Source of the DNA: Verrucomicrobiota bacterium
GTDB lineage: Bacteria > Verrucomicrobiota > Verrucomicrobiia > Chthoniobacterales > UBA10450
Length of the DNA stretch: 33,153 nt
NCBI GenBank assembly: GCA_003219465.1
Contig: QHOX01000121.1
Span: 1-33,153 of the forward strand
Direction of reading: 5' to 3'
In this document: positions 23,211 to 32,334 of the stretch, piece after piece
Numbering within the stretch: the stretch's first letter is position 1
How the letters are laid out: each line of letters opens with the position of its first letter
Position numbers and translations under genes: made by a program
Notes under the pieces: model-generated
Seen by the model: only the letters and a program-made list of their open reading frames with translations
Database searches by the model: none
Told to the model about the DNA's origin: nothing

Positions 23211-23948
23211 ATGAGAATGGCGCGTCTCGTCAGTGGCTTCATCGCACTCGCATTGGTCGCTTCGTTCACCGCATGCAGCACGGTCGGAACTCCCGGCGTC
23301 AAAAACACGAGCAAAACGTTTACCACGGTGGTCGTGGATGCCGGCCACGGCGGAAAGGATAGTGGTGCGTTTCGCCGCTACGGTCCGCCGGAAAAGATGG
23401 TCACGCTCGATGTAGCCCAGCGTCTCGAGCGAAAGTTGCGCGAGTCGCAGATAAAGATCGTAATGACCCGAGACTCAGACGTGTTTATTCCACTCAACGA
23501 TCGGGTCGCCATGGAGAACGCCCAGAAAAATGCAGTTTTTGTCAGCATACATTTTAACGACTCGCGTAAGCGCAAGACGCGCGGATTCGAGACATACTAT
23601 CATTCAGGCGCGTCGTTCGATCTGGCCAACCGGATCCAGCAAAAACTCATGACGATTCCGAATTCCGCAAACGGCGGAATTCACACAGCAAATTTTCGCG
23701 TACTGCGGCTTGCGAGCTGTCCCGCGGTTCTCGTGGAATGTGGGTACCTGAGCAACCGTTCTGAAGGCAACCAGGCGCGGGACTGGGAATATCGCGAATT
23801 ACTCGCGGACAGAATTGCCGAAGCAATCGTCGAGCAGCGCTACGGCGGTGGAGTTTATCGGCCGAGTCCTCAAATCGCTGCCCAATTACGGCCTCCGTCG
23901 GAACCTGCCAGTAGCGGCACCAACCTCACGCCACCTGGTTCGCGGTGA
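23211..23948 (+). CDS. N-acetylmuramoyl-L-alanine amidase, lipoprotein
   Basis: This 245-residue enzyme has a signal peptide with lipobox FTAC (C22), so it is probably a membrane-anchored lipoprotein. The Amidase_3 domain contains VVDAGHGGKDSGA (H46), E61 in PPEKMVTLD, FVSIHFND (H114) and VLVECGYLSN (E176), the complete zinc site and catalytic Glu. It cleaves the peptide from the glycan strand of peptidoglycan during growth or division. A Pro/Ser-rich tail follows. The second ATG at 23217 is an alternative start. It converges with the MFS gene, only 22 bases away. Confidence 0.93.
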   Translation: MRMARLVSGFIALALVASFTACSTVGTPGVKNTSKTFTTVVVDAGHGGKDSGAFRRYGPPEKMVTLDVAQRLERKLRESQIKIVMTRDSDVFIPLNDRVAMENAQKNAVFVSIHFNDSRKRKTRGFETYYHSGASFDLANRIQQKLMTIPNSANGGIHTANFRVLRLASCPAVLVECGYLSNRSEGNQARDWEYRELLADRIAEAIVEQRYGGGVYRPSPQIAAQLRPPSEPASSGTNLTPPGSR

Positions 23949-23970
23949 AGTTCTTGATTGGCAGCCAATA

Positions 23971-25212
23971 TTAGAATTCCTTTCCGCGTTTTTCGGGACC
24001 GATAGCGGCGATGATGATCAATGCGACAGCAGTCACAAGCGTGAACAATGCCAGGCCTTTCGCATAGTCGGGGTGGCCCCCACTAACGCGAAAATGCTCA
24101 GCTAGCCGCGCCTCTATCACGGCTGTATTGGCCGCAAAAAGATTCCCAAGCTGATAAGCGAGCCCGGGAAACGTGCCGCGTACTTCACCCGGCGACAGCT
24201 CGTTCAAATGCACGGGCACAATTCCCCAGACGCCTTGCACCGTGAACTGCATCAGGAACCCGCCTGCGATCAGCATCACCAATTCGGGCGCGAAAACCCA
24301 CGCAGGAATTAAAATGATACTGCACATCACAGTGATGATGATCAATCGGCGACGGCCGAACCTTTGAGAGAGATAGCCGACCAAGATTCCGCCGCAGATC
24401 GCGCCGACGGCATAGATAATTCCAACAACGGATTTTTCCTTTACGCTGAGTCCACGCTGTTCGCCCAAAAACGTTTGGTACATGTCCTGGGTGCCATGTG
24501 ACATGGCGTTAAACGCGGTCATAAGCAAAATGACATAGATGAACAACAGCCAGTGGCGCTTCAGGATGTCGCCCACGGTCGACCAGAAGTTCTCTGCCAA
24601 ACCTTGTCGTAACCATGCAGGCGATTCCGGAACTTTGGCGCGAATGTAGATGACCAACACCGCCGGCAGCGCGCCAACCACAAACAATGCGCGCCACCCA
24701 AAAATCGGGTAAACAATCCCATAAACCGCTGCGGCGAACAGGTAACCAAACATGTAGCCCTGCTGCAAAATTCCCGAAAACAGTCCGCGTGCTTGAGTTG
24801 GCAATGTTTCCATTGCCAGCGACGCGCCCAATCCCCACTCGCCGCCCATGCCGACCCCATAAAGCGCGCGGAAAATCAGCAGCACAGTGTAATTCGGCGA
24901 AAACGCCGTGAGCAATTCCATCAGCGAATAAAAAATGATATCGATCATCAGCGGAATCCGTCGCCCAAAGCGGTCGCCGAGCAGACCGAAGATAAACGCG
25001 CCCACCGGGCGCATCGCCAGCGTGATGGTGATCGCGTAACTCAGATCGGCGACGCTCGTGCCGAAATCGTGCGCCATTGGCACGATCACGAACGTGAGTA
25101 GAAAAAAATCGAACGCGTCGAGCGCCCAACCGAGAAAACAGGCGACGAACGTATTCCGTTGGTCGCGATTGAGTGACTTGAACAGCCGGATCGCTTCCAC
25201 AGCGTTATTCAA
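23971..25212 (-). CDS. MFS transporter, metabolite:H+ symporter type
   Basis: This 413-residue carrier has about twelve membrane segments. The two MFS signature loops are visible: LLGDRFGRRIPLM after segment 2 and GYLSQRFGRRRLI after segment 8. The N-terminus LNRDQRNTFVACFLGWALDAFDFFLLTFVI and RALYGVGMGGEWGLGASLAME are like the NanT/JEN1-type family that imports sialate, lactate or other carboxylates with protons. Substrate is not predictable here. The likely start is TTG 25212 or GTG 25200; there is no nearby ATG that keeps the conserved N-terminus, and no Shine-Dalgarno sequence. Confidence 0.9.
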   Translation of the reverse strand: MNNAVEAIRLFKSLNRDQRNTFVACFLGWALDAFDFFLLTFVIVPMAHDFGTSVADLSYAITITLAMRPVGAFIFGLLGDRFGRRIPLMIDIIFYSLMELLTAFSPNYTVLLIFRALYGVGMGGEWGLGASLAMETLPTQARGLFSGILQQGYMFGYLFAAAVYGIVYPIFGWRALFVVGALPAVLVIYIRAKVPESPAWLRQGLAENFWSTVGDILKRHWLLFIYVILLMTAFNAMSHGTQDMYQTFLGEQRGLSVKEKSVVGIIYAVGAICGGILVGYLSQRFGRRRLIIITVMCSIILIPAWVFAPELVMLIAGGFLMQFTVQGVWGIVPVHLNELSPGEVRGTFPGLAYQLGNLFAANTAVIEARLAEHFRVSGGHPDYAKGLALFTLVTAVALIIIAAIGPEKRGKEF

Positions 25213-25376
25213 CTAGCTCGAGTAACCACCAATCAACACGAATAAAACGGAAGCATTAGATCGCGTGAACGCATCGCAGCGCGAAACCGTTCGCGAATCG
25301 ACGGCACTAGCTCTTTTGCCTCCCCAATTCCGAGGGATTCCGCAAGCCATGCGGGTGCTTGCCGCGGCGAAATCCG

Positions 25377-26369
25377 CTACAATGTCGCTTCGTCGCTAGC
25401 CGCAAGCTTTTTAGCGTCAAGCATGTCTTGGAACGGCCGATAGAAGTTGGCGTAGAATGGATAAGGCCGATCGGGATTTGCGGGACGATAACGCCAGTGT
25501 TTGTACATCCAGAGCCAGGGCGCGGGGTTTTTGCGCACGTAAGGCTCGAACGAATTCCAGCATGCCTGCGCGATTTGCTGATGCGTCATTCCAGCGGTGT
25601 CTCCGATCTTTGGATGAAATACCAGCCTATAGCGGCCGTCCGGCAGCGGTTCGGTGTGGGCCGGCACGATGGGAACGCTGGTTCGCTCGTGCAACCAAGC
25701 GTGCGCCGACGTGACGCTTGTCTTTAATCCAAAACAATCGATTGCCACGGCTCCTTGAGTCGGCGGCACGGTGAGATCGACCAAGAGCGCCGTGCGGCCC
25801 TTTCGACGAAGGATCTTATAAAGGCGCATGATCCCACGGTCGCGTGGGACGAGCTCGTGACCGGATTGTTCCCGCAGTTTTTTGAAAATGGGATCCAGCG
25901 ACGAATTCTTAAATTCCTGTGAGATAATTGTGCCTTTCAGATCGAGAAAACCACAGGCGAGACTGAGCCATTCAAAGTTGCTGTAGTGATAACAGGCGAT
26001 CATCAAGCTGCGCTCCGGGCTTGTGTCGCGTGCTGTTTCCTCGAAATTTTCCAAGTCGATGTACTGAGAAAAGTTTTCTAGTGCTAGACGTGGGCTCCAT
26101 AGCAGATCGACCATGGTCCGCGCGAAATGCTGGAATGACTCACGGGCAATTTTTCGTCGCTCCTCAGGCAAGAACCGATCCCCAAATGCGACCTCTAGGT
26201 TGACGAGCGCGACTTGATAGCGCTGTCGATCGACAAAACTCAACAGCGCTCCGGCCATTTGTGCGATGTGATAGCAGGCACGTCGCGAACACAAAGGGAT
26301 CAGTTTTGTGGCAAGAACAAGCCCCAGCCACTCCAGCCGATATCGGATTCGCTTCCAGCGCGACCGCAT
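25377..26369 (-). CDS. LpxL/HtrB-type lysophospholipid acyltransferase
   Basis: This 330-residue protein has an N-terminal hydrophobic segment (LEWLGLVLATKLIPL) and the acyltransferase motif H128-x4-E133 in CYHYSNFEW. It also has LVPRDRGIMRLYKILRRKGRTALLVDLT and the C-terminal PAPWLWMYKHWRYRP typical of lipid A late acyltransferases. It probably transfers an acyl chain from acyl-ACP to lipid A or a related lipid at the inner membrane. After the TAG stop the same frame stays open for about 47 codons (to 25233). There is no lpx gene near it. Confidence 0.88.
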   Translation of the reverse strand: MRSRWKRIRYRLEWLGLVLATKLIPLCSRRACYHIAQMAGALLSFVDRQRYQVALVNLEVAFGDRFLPEERRKIARESFQHFARTMVDLLWSPRLALENFSQYIDLENFEETARDTSPERSLMIACYHYSNFEWLSLACGFLDLKGTIISQEFKNSSLDPIFKKLREQSGHELVPRDRGIMRLYKILRRKGRTALLVDLTVPPTQGAVAIDCFGLKTSVTSAHAWLHERTSVPIVPAHTEPLPDGRYRLVFHPKIGDTAGMTHQQIAQACWNSFEPYVRKNPAPWLWMYKHWRYRPANPDRPYPFYANFYRPFQDMLDAKKLAASDEATL

Positions 26370-26414
26370 TGCTCACTTTAAACATGCAGTCGGGTGCAAG
26401 ACTAGTGCAGTATC

Positions 26415-26486
26415 GTAATCGTAATCGTGCTCCTGCTCCTGCTCGTGATCGAATCACGAACGTACATTCTCGATTAGGAGCATGAG
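26415..26486. repeat. hexamer array with internal palindrome
   Basis: Six-base units GTAATC, GTAATC, GTGCTC, CTGCTC, CTGCTC and GTGATC run in tandem from 26415 to 26450. The last overlaps the palindrome CGTGAT-CGA-ATCACG (26444-26458). A degraded inverse of the array follows (CGATTAGGAGCATGAGCATG). It lies between the lipoprotein and acyltransferase genes. Confidence 0.75.
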
Positions 26487-26506
26487 CATGACCCCAGCGG
26501 CCCTTA

Positions 26507-26695
26507 CTACCAGCCCTGCCCTGGGTTACTTATCGGAGGCAAACTTTTTCGAAACTCTGCCTGCTGGCGCTCGGCTTGTCTCTGCTGGTCCGCCTCGCGC
26601 GCCTGCTGTTCTGGGCTGGGACCCGGAGAAGCACAACCGATCAATTCCAGAAGGACCATCGGAATCAAAAGCATCGTAGTCGCGAACCTTTTCAT
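26507..26695 (-). CDS. small lipoprotein
   Basis: This 62-residue protein has a signal peptide MKRFATTMLLIPMVLLELIGC ending in a good lipobox (LIGC, C21). The mature part is short, polar and rich in Gln, Glu and Arg (EQQAREADQQRQAERQQAE), probably one helix. Function is unknown. It lies 83 bases after the CNB-DUF1003 gene in the same direction. A rightward frame over the same bases lacks such features. Confidence 0.65.
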   Translation of the reverse strand: MKRFATTMLLIPMVLLELIGCASPGPSPEQQAREADQQRQAERQQAEFRKSLPPISNPGQGW

Positions 26696-26778
26696 GTGAA
26701 ATTAGAACACGACGATAATCGGCGGTATCAACGCGGCAAGCGCTCGTCGGAGATGGTCCACGGCTCGGCGAAACCGGA

Positions 26779-27621
26779 TCACTCGACTTTTGTGACGTCG
26801 TATTCGTCTAATGTCTGTTCGCGGTACTTGTGCTCGAGCGCTTTCAGGCGTTCAAGAATTTCGTTCAACGCGAGCTCGTTCTTCAAGTTCACTTGATAAT
26901 CGATTTCCGCGCGCAGCCGGTCTTTGTGAGACTGCCGATTCTGCGACATCAGAATTATCGGCGCCTGCAGCACGGAAAGCACATTAATCGCAGTACTCAG
27001 CAATAAGAACGGATACGGATCGAAGTTGATTTTGCCCATCCACGCCAACCACATGTTTATCCATACCCAAACGTTGACGAGAACCACCGCAGCAATAATA
27101 AATTTCCAACTGCCGCCGAATTCAGCGATGACGTCTGACGCACGATCGGCAACTGTTAATTGCGCCGCTTCTTCCACATTGACGTTACGTGTAGAGGTAT
27201 GTCGCAAGAGCTCGTCGGTTTGCCGCAACCGGTTGGTAAGCGCGGTGAGCATCTCCAGAGCGACATTTGGGTTGCTTAGCGTAAACGAAAGAAAATGCTC
27301 ACGCGAAAGTATAGCCAGGCGCGCATTCTCGATGACCCGCGCATCGGCCGAGCGTGGCTTACCGTTGAGCAAGGCCATTTCGCCAAAAAAATCGCCGCGT
27401 TGCAATTCGGTAAGCGTAACCTCGTGCCCATCCTTCGCTCGTACGCAGATACGGACCTTCCCCTCCTCGATTAAATACATCGCGTCGCCTTCGTCACCCG
27501 TGCGGAATAGAACCGCGCCTGCTTTGCAATCGAGGCTCTCGAGCAACTCGCACAATTCATGGGCCGCTTCAGTATCGAGCGACTCAAACAATGGCACATG
27601 ACGCAGCGTCTCGACGTTCAT
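26779..27621 (-). CDS. cyclic nucleotide-binding domain fused to DUF1003 membrane domain
   Basis: This 280-residue protein has an N-terminal cyclic-nucleotide-binding/CRP-type effector domain: RHVPLFESLD, VLFRTGDEGDAMYLIEEGKV and the phosphate cassette region GDFFGEMALLNGKPRSADA. A linker helix leads to DUF1003, with two membrane helices (FIIAAVVLVNVWVWINMWLA and PFLLLSTAINVLSVLQAPII) and the signature SQNRQSHKDRLRAEIDYQVNL. It is probably an inner-membrane protein whose membrane part responds to a bound nucleotide. The effector and output are unknown. It is divergent from the phosphatase-GlyA gene. Confidence 0.9.
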   Translation of the reverse strand: MNVETLRHVPLFESLDTEAAHELCELLESLDCKAGAVLFRTGDEGDAMYLIEEGKVRICVRAKDGHEVTLTELQRGDFFGEMALLNGKPRSADARVIENARLAILSREHFLSFTLSNPNVALEMLTALTNRLRQTDELLRHTSTRNVNVEEAAQLTVADRASDVIAEFGGSWKFIIAAVVLVNVWVWINMWLAWMGKINFDPYPFLLLSTAINVLSVLQAPIILMSQNRQSHKDRLRAEIDYQVNLKNELALNEILERLKALEHKYREQTLDEYDVTKVE

Positions 27622-27778
27622 TTGCAGGAAAGCGATGGACGGTGGTCACAATAACCGCAATGCGCGGTCGCGAGAAGCGACAAATCACTGCCAAAATGAC
27701 GCTCCTGGACCATCGGAAATTGACCTTGGACAGGTTCGCTTCTAGGTTGCTAAACGCGTTCGCTGCGCGTTCCGACCC

Positions 27779-29584
27779 GTGAAAAACGTTCTCTTCGTCT
27801 GCACAGGCAACATTTGTCGGAGCCCGATCGCGGAAGGGCTTTTTCGCCGGCTGATCGGAAACCGAAAGGACATCGAAGTCGCATCGGCCGGCGTGCACGC
27901 GGTTCGGGGCCAACCGCCAAGCCTGTACGCCGTGGAAGTCTGCGCAGAGGAAGGCACAGACATCAGCGGTCTCCGCAGCCAACCCTTGACCGCAACGCTG
28001 GTCGATCAAGCTACACACATATTCGCCATGACCGGTGCGCACGTGGAAACGATCCAAACATTGTTTCCACAAAGTGCGGAAAAAACGTTCTTACTCCGTG
28101 AATTTGAAGAGCCTGGAACTACGGTGTGGCGCGATGTGCCAGACCCAATCGGTCTCGGCCGCGAGGTGTACGAGGATTGCGCGTGCATCATCAAAAACAC
28201 TCTGCCGAGCGTGCTCGCATTTGTAGAACAGGGCGAACTCGTCCGCCCTGGTGCGGTGCGCTCGTCCGACATATCTTCTTACTCCATGGACCATCTTTCT
28301 CGCCAATTTGAACCCGGATCCAGCGCTTCCACGTCGGCGCCGTGTTACGGCGAGACATTGCGCAGAGTGGATCCCGAAATCTTTGATGCAATTGCTGCGG
28401 AAGAGAAACGCCAACGCGAGAATATCGAGCTGATCGCCTCCGAAAACTTCACCAGCCGCGCGGTGATGGAAGCTCAGGGCAGCGTGATGACCAATAAATA
28501 CGCGGAAGGTTATCCGCGGAAACGTTGGTATGGCGGCTGCGAGAACGTCGATACCGCAGAGCAGTTGGCGATCGATCGCGCCAAGCGGCTGTTTGGCTGC
28601 GAACACGTGAATGTGCAGCCGCACAGCGGCGCGCAGGCGAACATGGCGGTTTATTTTTCGATGCTGAAACCGGGCGACAAAATCCTCGCGATGAATCTGG
28701 CGCACGGCGGCCATCTCACCCATGGCCATCCCGCGAATTTCTCGGGGAAATTTTACAACGTCTCGCAATACGGCGTAAGCGAGAAGACCGAGCAGATCGA
28801 TTATGATGCGTTGCAAAAGCAAGCCGAGGAAGTCCGGCCGGTGATGATCACTGCCGGCGCGTCCGCCTATCCGCGCATCATCGATTTTCCACGCTTGCGA
28901 CAAATCGCCGATTCCGTCGGCGCCATTCTTTTCATCGACATGGCGCACATCGCCGGGCTGGTCGCCGCCGGCCAGCATCCCAGCCCGATTCCGCACGCGC
29001 AATTCGTCACCACCACAACGCACAAAAGCCTGCGCGGCCCCCGCGGCGGCATCGTCATGTGCGAAGAAAAATTTGCCAAGCAAATCGACGCCACGGTTTT
29101 TCCTGGCGTGCAAGGCGGTCCGCTCATGCACGTCATCGCCGCGAAGGCGGTTTGTTTTCACGAAGCGCTTCAGCCGCAATTCCGCGATTATCAGCGACAG
29201 GTTGTTATCAACGCGAAAGCGCTCGCCGCCGGTATCGCCCAGCACGGTTACCGAATCGTCTCCGGCGGCACCGACAATCACTTGATGCTTGTGGATCTTC
29301 GCCCGAAGAACCTCAACGGCAAAGAAGTTCAGGAAGTTCTCGACCGCGCCGGCATCACGGTGAACAAGAACGCCATTCCGTTCGACACCAGCTCGCCGTT
29401 CAAACCGGGCGGCATCCGCGTCGGCACACCGGCCGTGACCACGCGCGGGATGAAAGAAGAAGAGATGCTGGAGATCTCTGATCTCATCGCCGAAGCCCTA
29501 ACCAATCGCACAGACGAAGCAGCATTAAATCGCGTCCGCGAAAAAGTGCGCGAGCTCACGCGCAGATTTCCGCTGCCGAGCTAA
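27779..29584 (+). CDS. glyA: low-molecular-weight protein phosphatase fused to serine hydroxymethyltransferase
   Basis: One open frame of 601 residues joins two enzymes. Residues 1-152 are a low-molecular-weight phosphatase: P-loop [10 protein letters not shown] (C8, R14) and the acid loop PDPIG (D122). Ile12 matches tyrosine phosphatases; the arginine phosphatase YwlE has Thr there. A Ser/Pro-rich linker (about 153-190) follows. Residues 191-601 are a full-length SHMT with [35 protein letters not shown] and the PLP lysine K416 in [13 protein letters not shown], making glycine and methylene-THF from serine. The start is GTG 27779. No stop or frameshift separates the parts. In Bacillus the homologous ywlE lies near glyA, so neighbour genes may have merged here. 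Confidence 0.9.
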   Translation: MKNVLFVCTGNICRSPIAEGLFRRLIGNRKDIEVASAGVHAVRGQPPSLYAVEVCAEEGTDISGLRSQPLTATLVDQATHIFAMTGAHVETIQTLFPQSAEKTFLLREFEEPGTTVWRDVPDPIGLGREVYEDCACIIKNTLPSVLAFVEQGELVRPGAVRSSDISSYSMDHLSRQFEPGSSASTSAPCYGETLRRVDPEIFDAIAAEEKRQRENIELIASENFTSRAVMEAQGSVMTNKYAEGYPRKRWYGGCENVDTAEQLAIDRAKRLFGCEHVNVQPHSGAQANMAVYFSMLKPGDKILAMNLAHGGHLTHGHPANFSGKFYNVSQYGVSEKTEQIDYDALQKQAEEVRPVMITAGASAYPRIIDFPRLRQIADSVGAILFIDMAHIAGLVAAGQHPSPIPHAQFVTTTTHKSLRGPRGGIVMCEEKFAKQIDATVFPGVQGGPLMHVIAAKAVCFHEALQPQFRDYQRQVVINAKALAAGIAQHGYRIVSGGTDNHLMLVDLRPKNLNGKEVQEVLDRAGITVNKNAIPFDTSSPFKPGGIRVGTPAVTTRGMKEEEMLEISDLIAEALTNRTDEAALNRVREKVRELTRRFPLPS

Positions 29585-29603
29585 TTTTTTCATTCTGAGT
29601 TTG

Positions 29604-29738
29604 ATGGCGTGCCTGCTCGTCTCGGCGTTTTCGCTGGGGTTGTTTCTCATCGTGTTTGGGCGCGCGGCGGCATCGATTCGGCTTTCGCTCAGGCGGCGCC
29701 TGCGTAATCTGCGATTGATTCATGAATCGTTCCGCTGA
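29604..29738 (+). CDS. possible 44-residue membrane peptide overlapping zwf
   Basis: ATG 29604 opens a frame reading MACLLVSAFSLGLFLIVFG and then a very basic tail with several Arg, ending at TGA 29736-29738 inside the 5' end of zwf. It has a single predicted membrane helix with positive residues after it. It fills the gap between glyA and zwf, but no Shine-Dalgarno sequence is seen and its length is within chance. A ribosome finishing here would stop eight bases before the alternative zwf start at 29746. Confidence 0.3.
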   Translation: MACLLVSAFSLGLFLIVFGRAAASIRLSLRRRLRNLRLIHESFR

Positions 29739-31266
29739 GCAGCAGATGAATCCATTGCGCGAAGGACTGTCGACACGCGCGGTGCCGCAGCCTTGCAGCA
29801 TCGTGATTTTCGGCGCGACCGGCGATCTGACACACCGGAAATTGATTCCTGCGCTCTACAATCTTGCCGCTGATGGCGAATTGCCGCCGGCTGTGGCCAT
29901 CATCGGTTTCGCGCGCCGGCCGAAAAGCGATGACGATTTTCGGAAGGAGATGGAGGAAGCCGTGCGGAAATTTTCGCGCCAAGCGGTGCGCGACGAAATC
30001 TGGAAAACGTTTTCGCAATCGCTGTTTTACCATCAGAGCGAGTTCGGCGACGAGGCCGGCTACAAATCGTTAGCCGAAAGGCTGGAAGAGACCGACAACG
30101 AACGGGGCACGCGCGGCAATCGCCTTTTCTATTTCGCCGCCGGCCCAGACCAGTTCGAGACGATCCTGAAAAATCTGAAGGCCGCGGAATTGAATCGTGC
30201 GAAGGAAGGAAGTTGGGCGCGCGTCATCATCGAAAAACCGTTCGGCACTGATCTCGCCTCAGCGCGCGAATTGAATCGCATCGTCAACGACGCGTTCGAC
30301 GAAAGTCAGACCTATCGCATCGACCATTTTCTCGGCAAAGAGACCGCTCAAAACATTTTGGTGCTGCGATTCGCGAACGCGATTTTCGAGCCGCTCTGGA
30401 ACACACGCTATATCGATCATCTCCAGATCACGGCGGCGGAAACGCTCGGGGTAGAAACGCGCGCCGGTTATTATGAAACGGCCGGGGCGTTGCGCGACAT
30501 GGTGCAAAATCATTTGCTCCAGTTGCTTTGCCTGGTGACGATGGAGGCTCCAACCGATCTCCGCGCCGACAGCATTCGCGATGAGAAAGTCAAAGTCGTC
30601 CGAGCGCTCCGGCGCATCACCGGGTCGGAAGTGGCGAAGAATGTGGTGCGCGCTCAATACACTGAAGGAGCGATCGGCGGCCAACCGGTCCCGGGGTATC
30701 GCCAGGAAAAAGGCGTCGATCCAAAGTCGACGACCGAAACCTATGCCGCACTGCGCATTAACATCGACAATTGGCGCTGGGCCGATGTGCCCGTTTACAT
30801 GCGGGTCGGCAAACGTTTGCCGAAATCGGCTACGGAGATTTCCGTCCATTTCAAAAAAGCTCCGCCCGTCCTGTTCAACAAAGAGACCGTGACGATTGAT
30901 CAAAACGTCCTCGTCATTCGGATCCAACCGGACGAAGGAATTTCATTGCGAATGCTGGCAAAAATTCCGGGAACCAGTCTGCGCATCGAACCGGTGAAGA
31001 TGGATTTTCACTATGGCACTTCCTTTGGCAAAGCCAGCCCGGAAGCGTACGAACGCTTGCTCCTCGATGCGATGAGCGGCGATGCCACGCTCTTTGCGCG
31101 TCGCGACGAAGTCGAAGAGGCCTGGACGTTCATCGATCCTATCGAGGAAGCATGGCACGCGAAGAAAGATGCGCCGGAGTTATATTTCTATCCCGCCGGA
31201 TCGTGGGGACCGGAAGCTGCCGATGATTTGCTGGCCCGCGATGGCCGCCCGTGGAGAAGATTATAA
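29722..31266 (+). CDS. zwf: glucose-6-phosphate 1-dehydrogenase
   Basis: This enzyme oxidises glucose 6-phosphate to the lactone, making NADPH at the entry of the oxidative pentose phosphate pathway. Nucleotide-binding motif IFGATGDLTHRKLIPALYNL, EKPFGTDLASA (171-181) and the active-site signature RIDHFLGKE (199-207, catalytic-region H202) are present, as are DMVQNHLLQLL and KRLPKSATEI. Length is 514 residues from ATG 29722; the second ATG at 29746 (MNPLREGL) fits the family N-terminus equally well. It is followed after nine bases by opcA, its activator. No gnd or pgl lies in the window. Confidence 0.97.
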   Translation: MNRSAEQQMNPLREGLSTRAVPQPCSIVIFGATGDLTHRKLIPALYNLAADGELPPAVAIIGFARRPKSDDDFRKEMEEAVRKFSRQAVRDEIWKTFSQSLFYHQSEFGDEAGYKSLAERLEETDNERGTRGNRLFYFAAGPDQFETILKNLKAAELNRAKEGSWARVIIEKPFGTDLASARELNRIVNDAFDESQTYRIDHFLGKETAQNILVLRFANAIFEPLWNTRYIDHLQITAAETLGVETRAGYYETAGALRDMVQNHLLQLLCLVTMEAPTDLRADSIRDEKVKVVRALRRITGSEVAKNVVRAQYTEGAIGGQPVPGYRQEKGVDPKSTTETYAALRINIDNWRWADVPVYMRVGKRLPKSATEISVHFKKAPPVLFNKETVTIDQNVLVIRIQPDEGISLRMLAKIPGTSLRIEPVKMDFHYGTSFGKASPEAYERLLLDAMSGDATLFARRDEVEEAWTFIDPIEEAWHAKKDAPELYFYPAGSWGPEAADDLLARDGRPWRRL

Positions 31267-31275
31267 AACCCCGTT

Positions 31276-32334
31276 ATGCCTGCCGCTGCTGAAGCATACT
31301 CGTTAGGCGTTCCGGTCGAAATCGGGAAAATTGAGCAGGAGCTGAAGAAACTCTGGCGGGAGGGCGAAGCCGCAATGACGCGCGCATCGCTTATGAATCT
31401 CGCCATTTACAGCGAAGAGCCGGGCTCGCTCGAGAAAAACACAAAGCTCGCCGCTGAAATCACCGAAAACCACGCCTGTCGCGCGATTGTGATCGAAGCT
31501 GACTGCCGGTCCGAAGAAAATCGCGTAGACGCCTGGATCAGCGCGCATTGTCACGTGGGCCGTACCGGAAAGAAACAAGTTTGCTCCGAACAAATTTCAT
31601 TCCTGATCAAAGGCGGATGCACCACACAACTGCCAAGCATCATCCTCTCCAATCTGGATTCCGACCTGCCATTTTATCTTTGGTGGCAGGGGGAACTCCA
31701 TGACCCGATGGACGCGCAACTCTGGGAGTGGGTCGACCGATTCATCTACGACAGCCACGGCTGGGAAAATTTGCCCGCGCAAATGGCGTTGGTCGAAACC
31801 GCTCAACGCGAAGCGAAGCAGCGCCTGGTCTTGTGCGACTTGAATTGGACGCGGCTGGACAACCTTCGCTTCGCGCTGGCGCAATTCTTCGATCATCCTG
31901 CTTCGCATCATCGCCTTGCGAAGATCAGCAAGATACGGATCGATTTTGCACCGGGGTTCAGATCAACCGCTCTCCTGTTTGTGGGCTGGATGGGAGCACA
32001 ATTAAATTGGGAGATTGACGAGGTGAGATCTTCACGTGAGTTGCGGTTCACCGGAATGTCAGGACGAGCCATCGGCGTTGAATTGCATGAACGTGACGGC
32101 CAACCGGTTCACGAAATCGCATTGACCAGTGATGACGTGGAATTTGGCGTCACATACGCGAATTGCGGCGATCTTCTGGAGGTCTCACGCGTGCAGGCCG
32201 GCGAAAAACGAGTCCCGCAGTTGATGCCCGCTGGAAACAACGAGCCTGTGGGCCTGATCAGCGCGGAACTGATTCGCGGCGGGCCGCACCAAGTTTACCT
32301 GAACGCGCTCAACTGCGTTCGGGATTTACTGTAG
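31276..32334 (+). CDS. opcA: glucose-6-phosphate dehydrogenase assembly protein OpcA
   Basis: This 352-residue protein has the OpcA pattern: IEQELKKLWREGEAAMTRASLMNLAIY, then RAIVIEADCRSEE, SEQISFLIKGGCTTQLPSIILSNLDSDLPFYLWWQG and a C-terminal domain with LLFVGWMGAQLNW. OpcA aids assembly and redox activation of Zwf in cyanobacteria and is paired with zwf in several phyla. It lies nine bases after zwf, clearly one operon. It begins about 13 bases after the zwf coding end region with no strong ribosome site, consistent with coupling. Confidence 0.95.
   Translation: MPAAAEAYSLGVPVEIGKIEQELKKLWREGEAAMTRASLMNLAIYSEEPGSLEKNTKLAAEITENHACRAIVIEADCRSEENRVDAWISAHCHVGRTGKKQVCSEQISFLIKGGCTTQLPSIILSNLDSDLPFYLWWQGELHDPMDAQLWEWVDRFIYDSHGWENLPAQMALVETAQREAKQRLVLCDLNWTRLDNLRFALAQFFDHPASHHRLAKISKIRIDFAPGFRSTALLFVGWMGAQLNWEIDEVRSSRELRFTGMSGRAIGVELHERDGQPVHEIALTSDDVEFGVTYANCGDLLEVSRVQAGEKRVPQLMPAGNNEPVGLISAELIRGGPHQVYLNALNCVRDLL

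Noticed and set aside
28091-29281. A 396-residue leftward frame
   Set aside because: It is antisense to the fused phosphatase-SHMT gene and has no family features; its length comes from biased codon use on the other strand.
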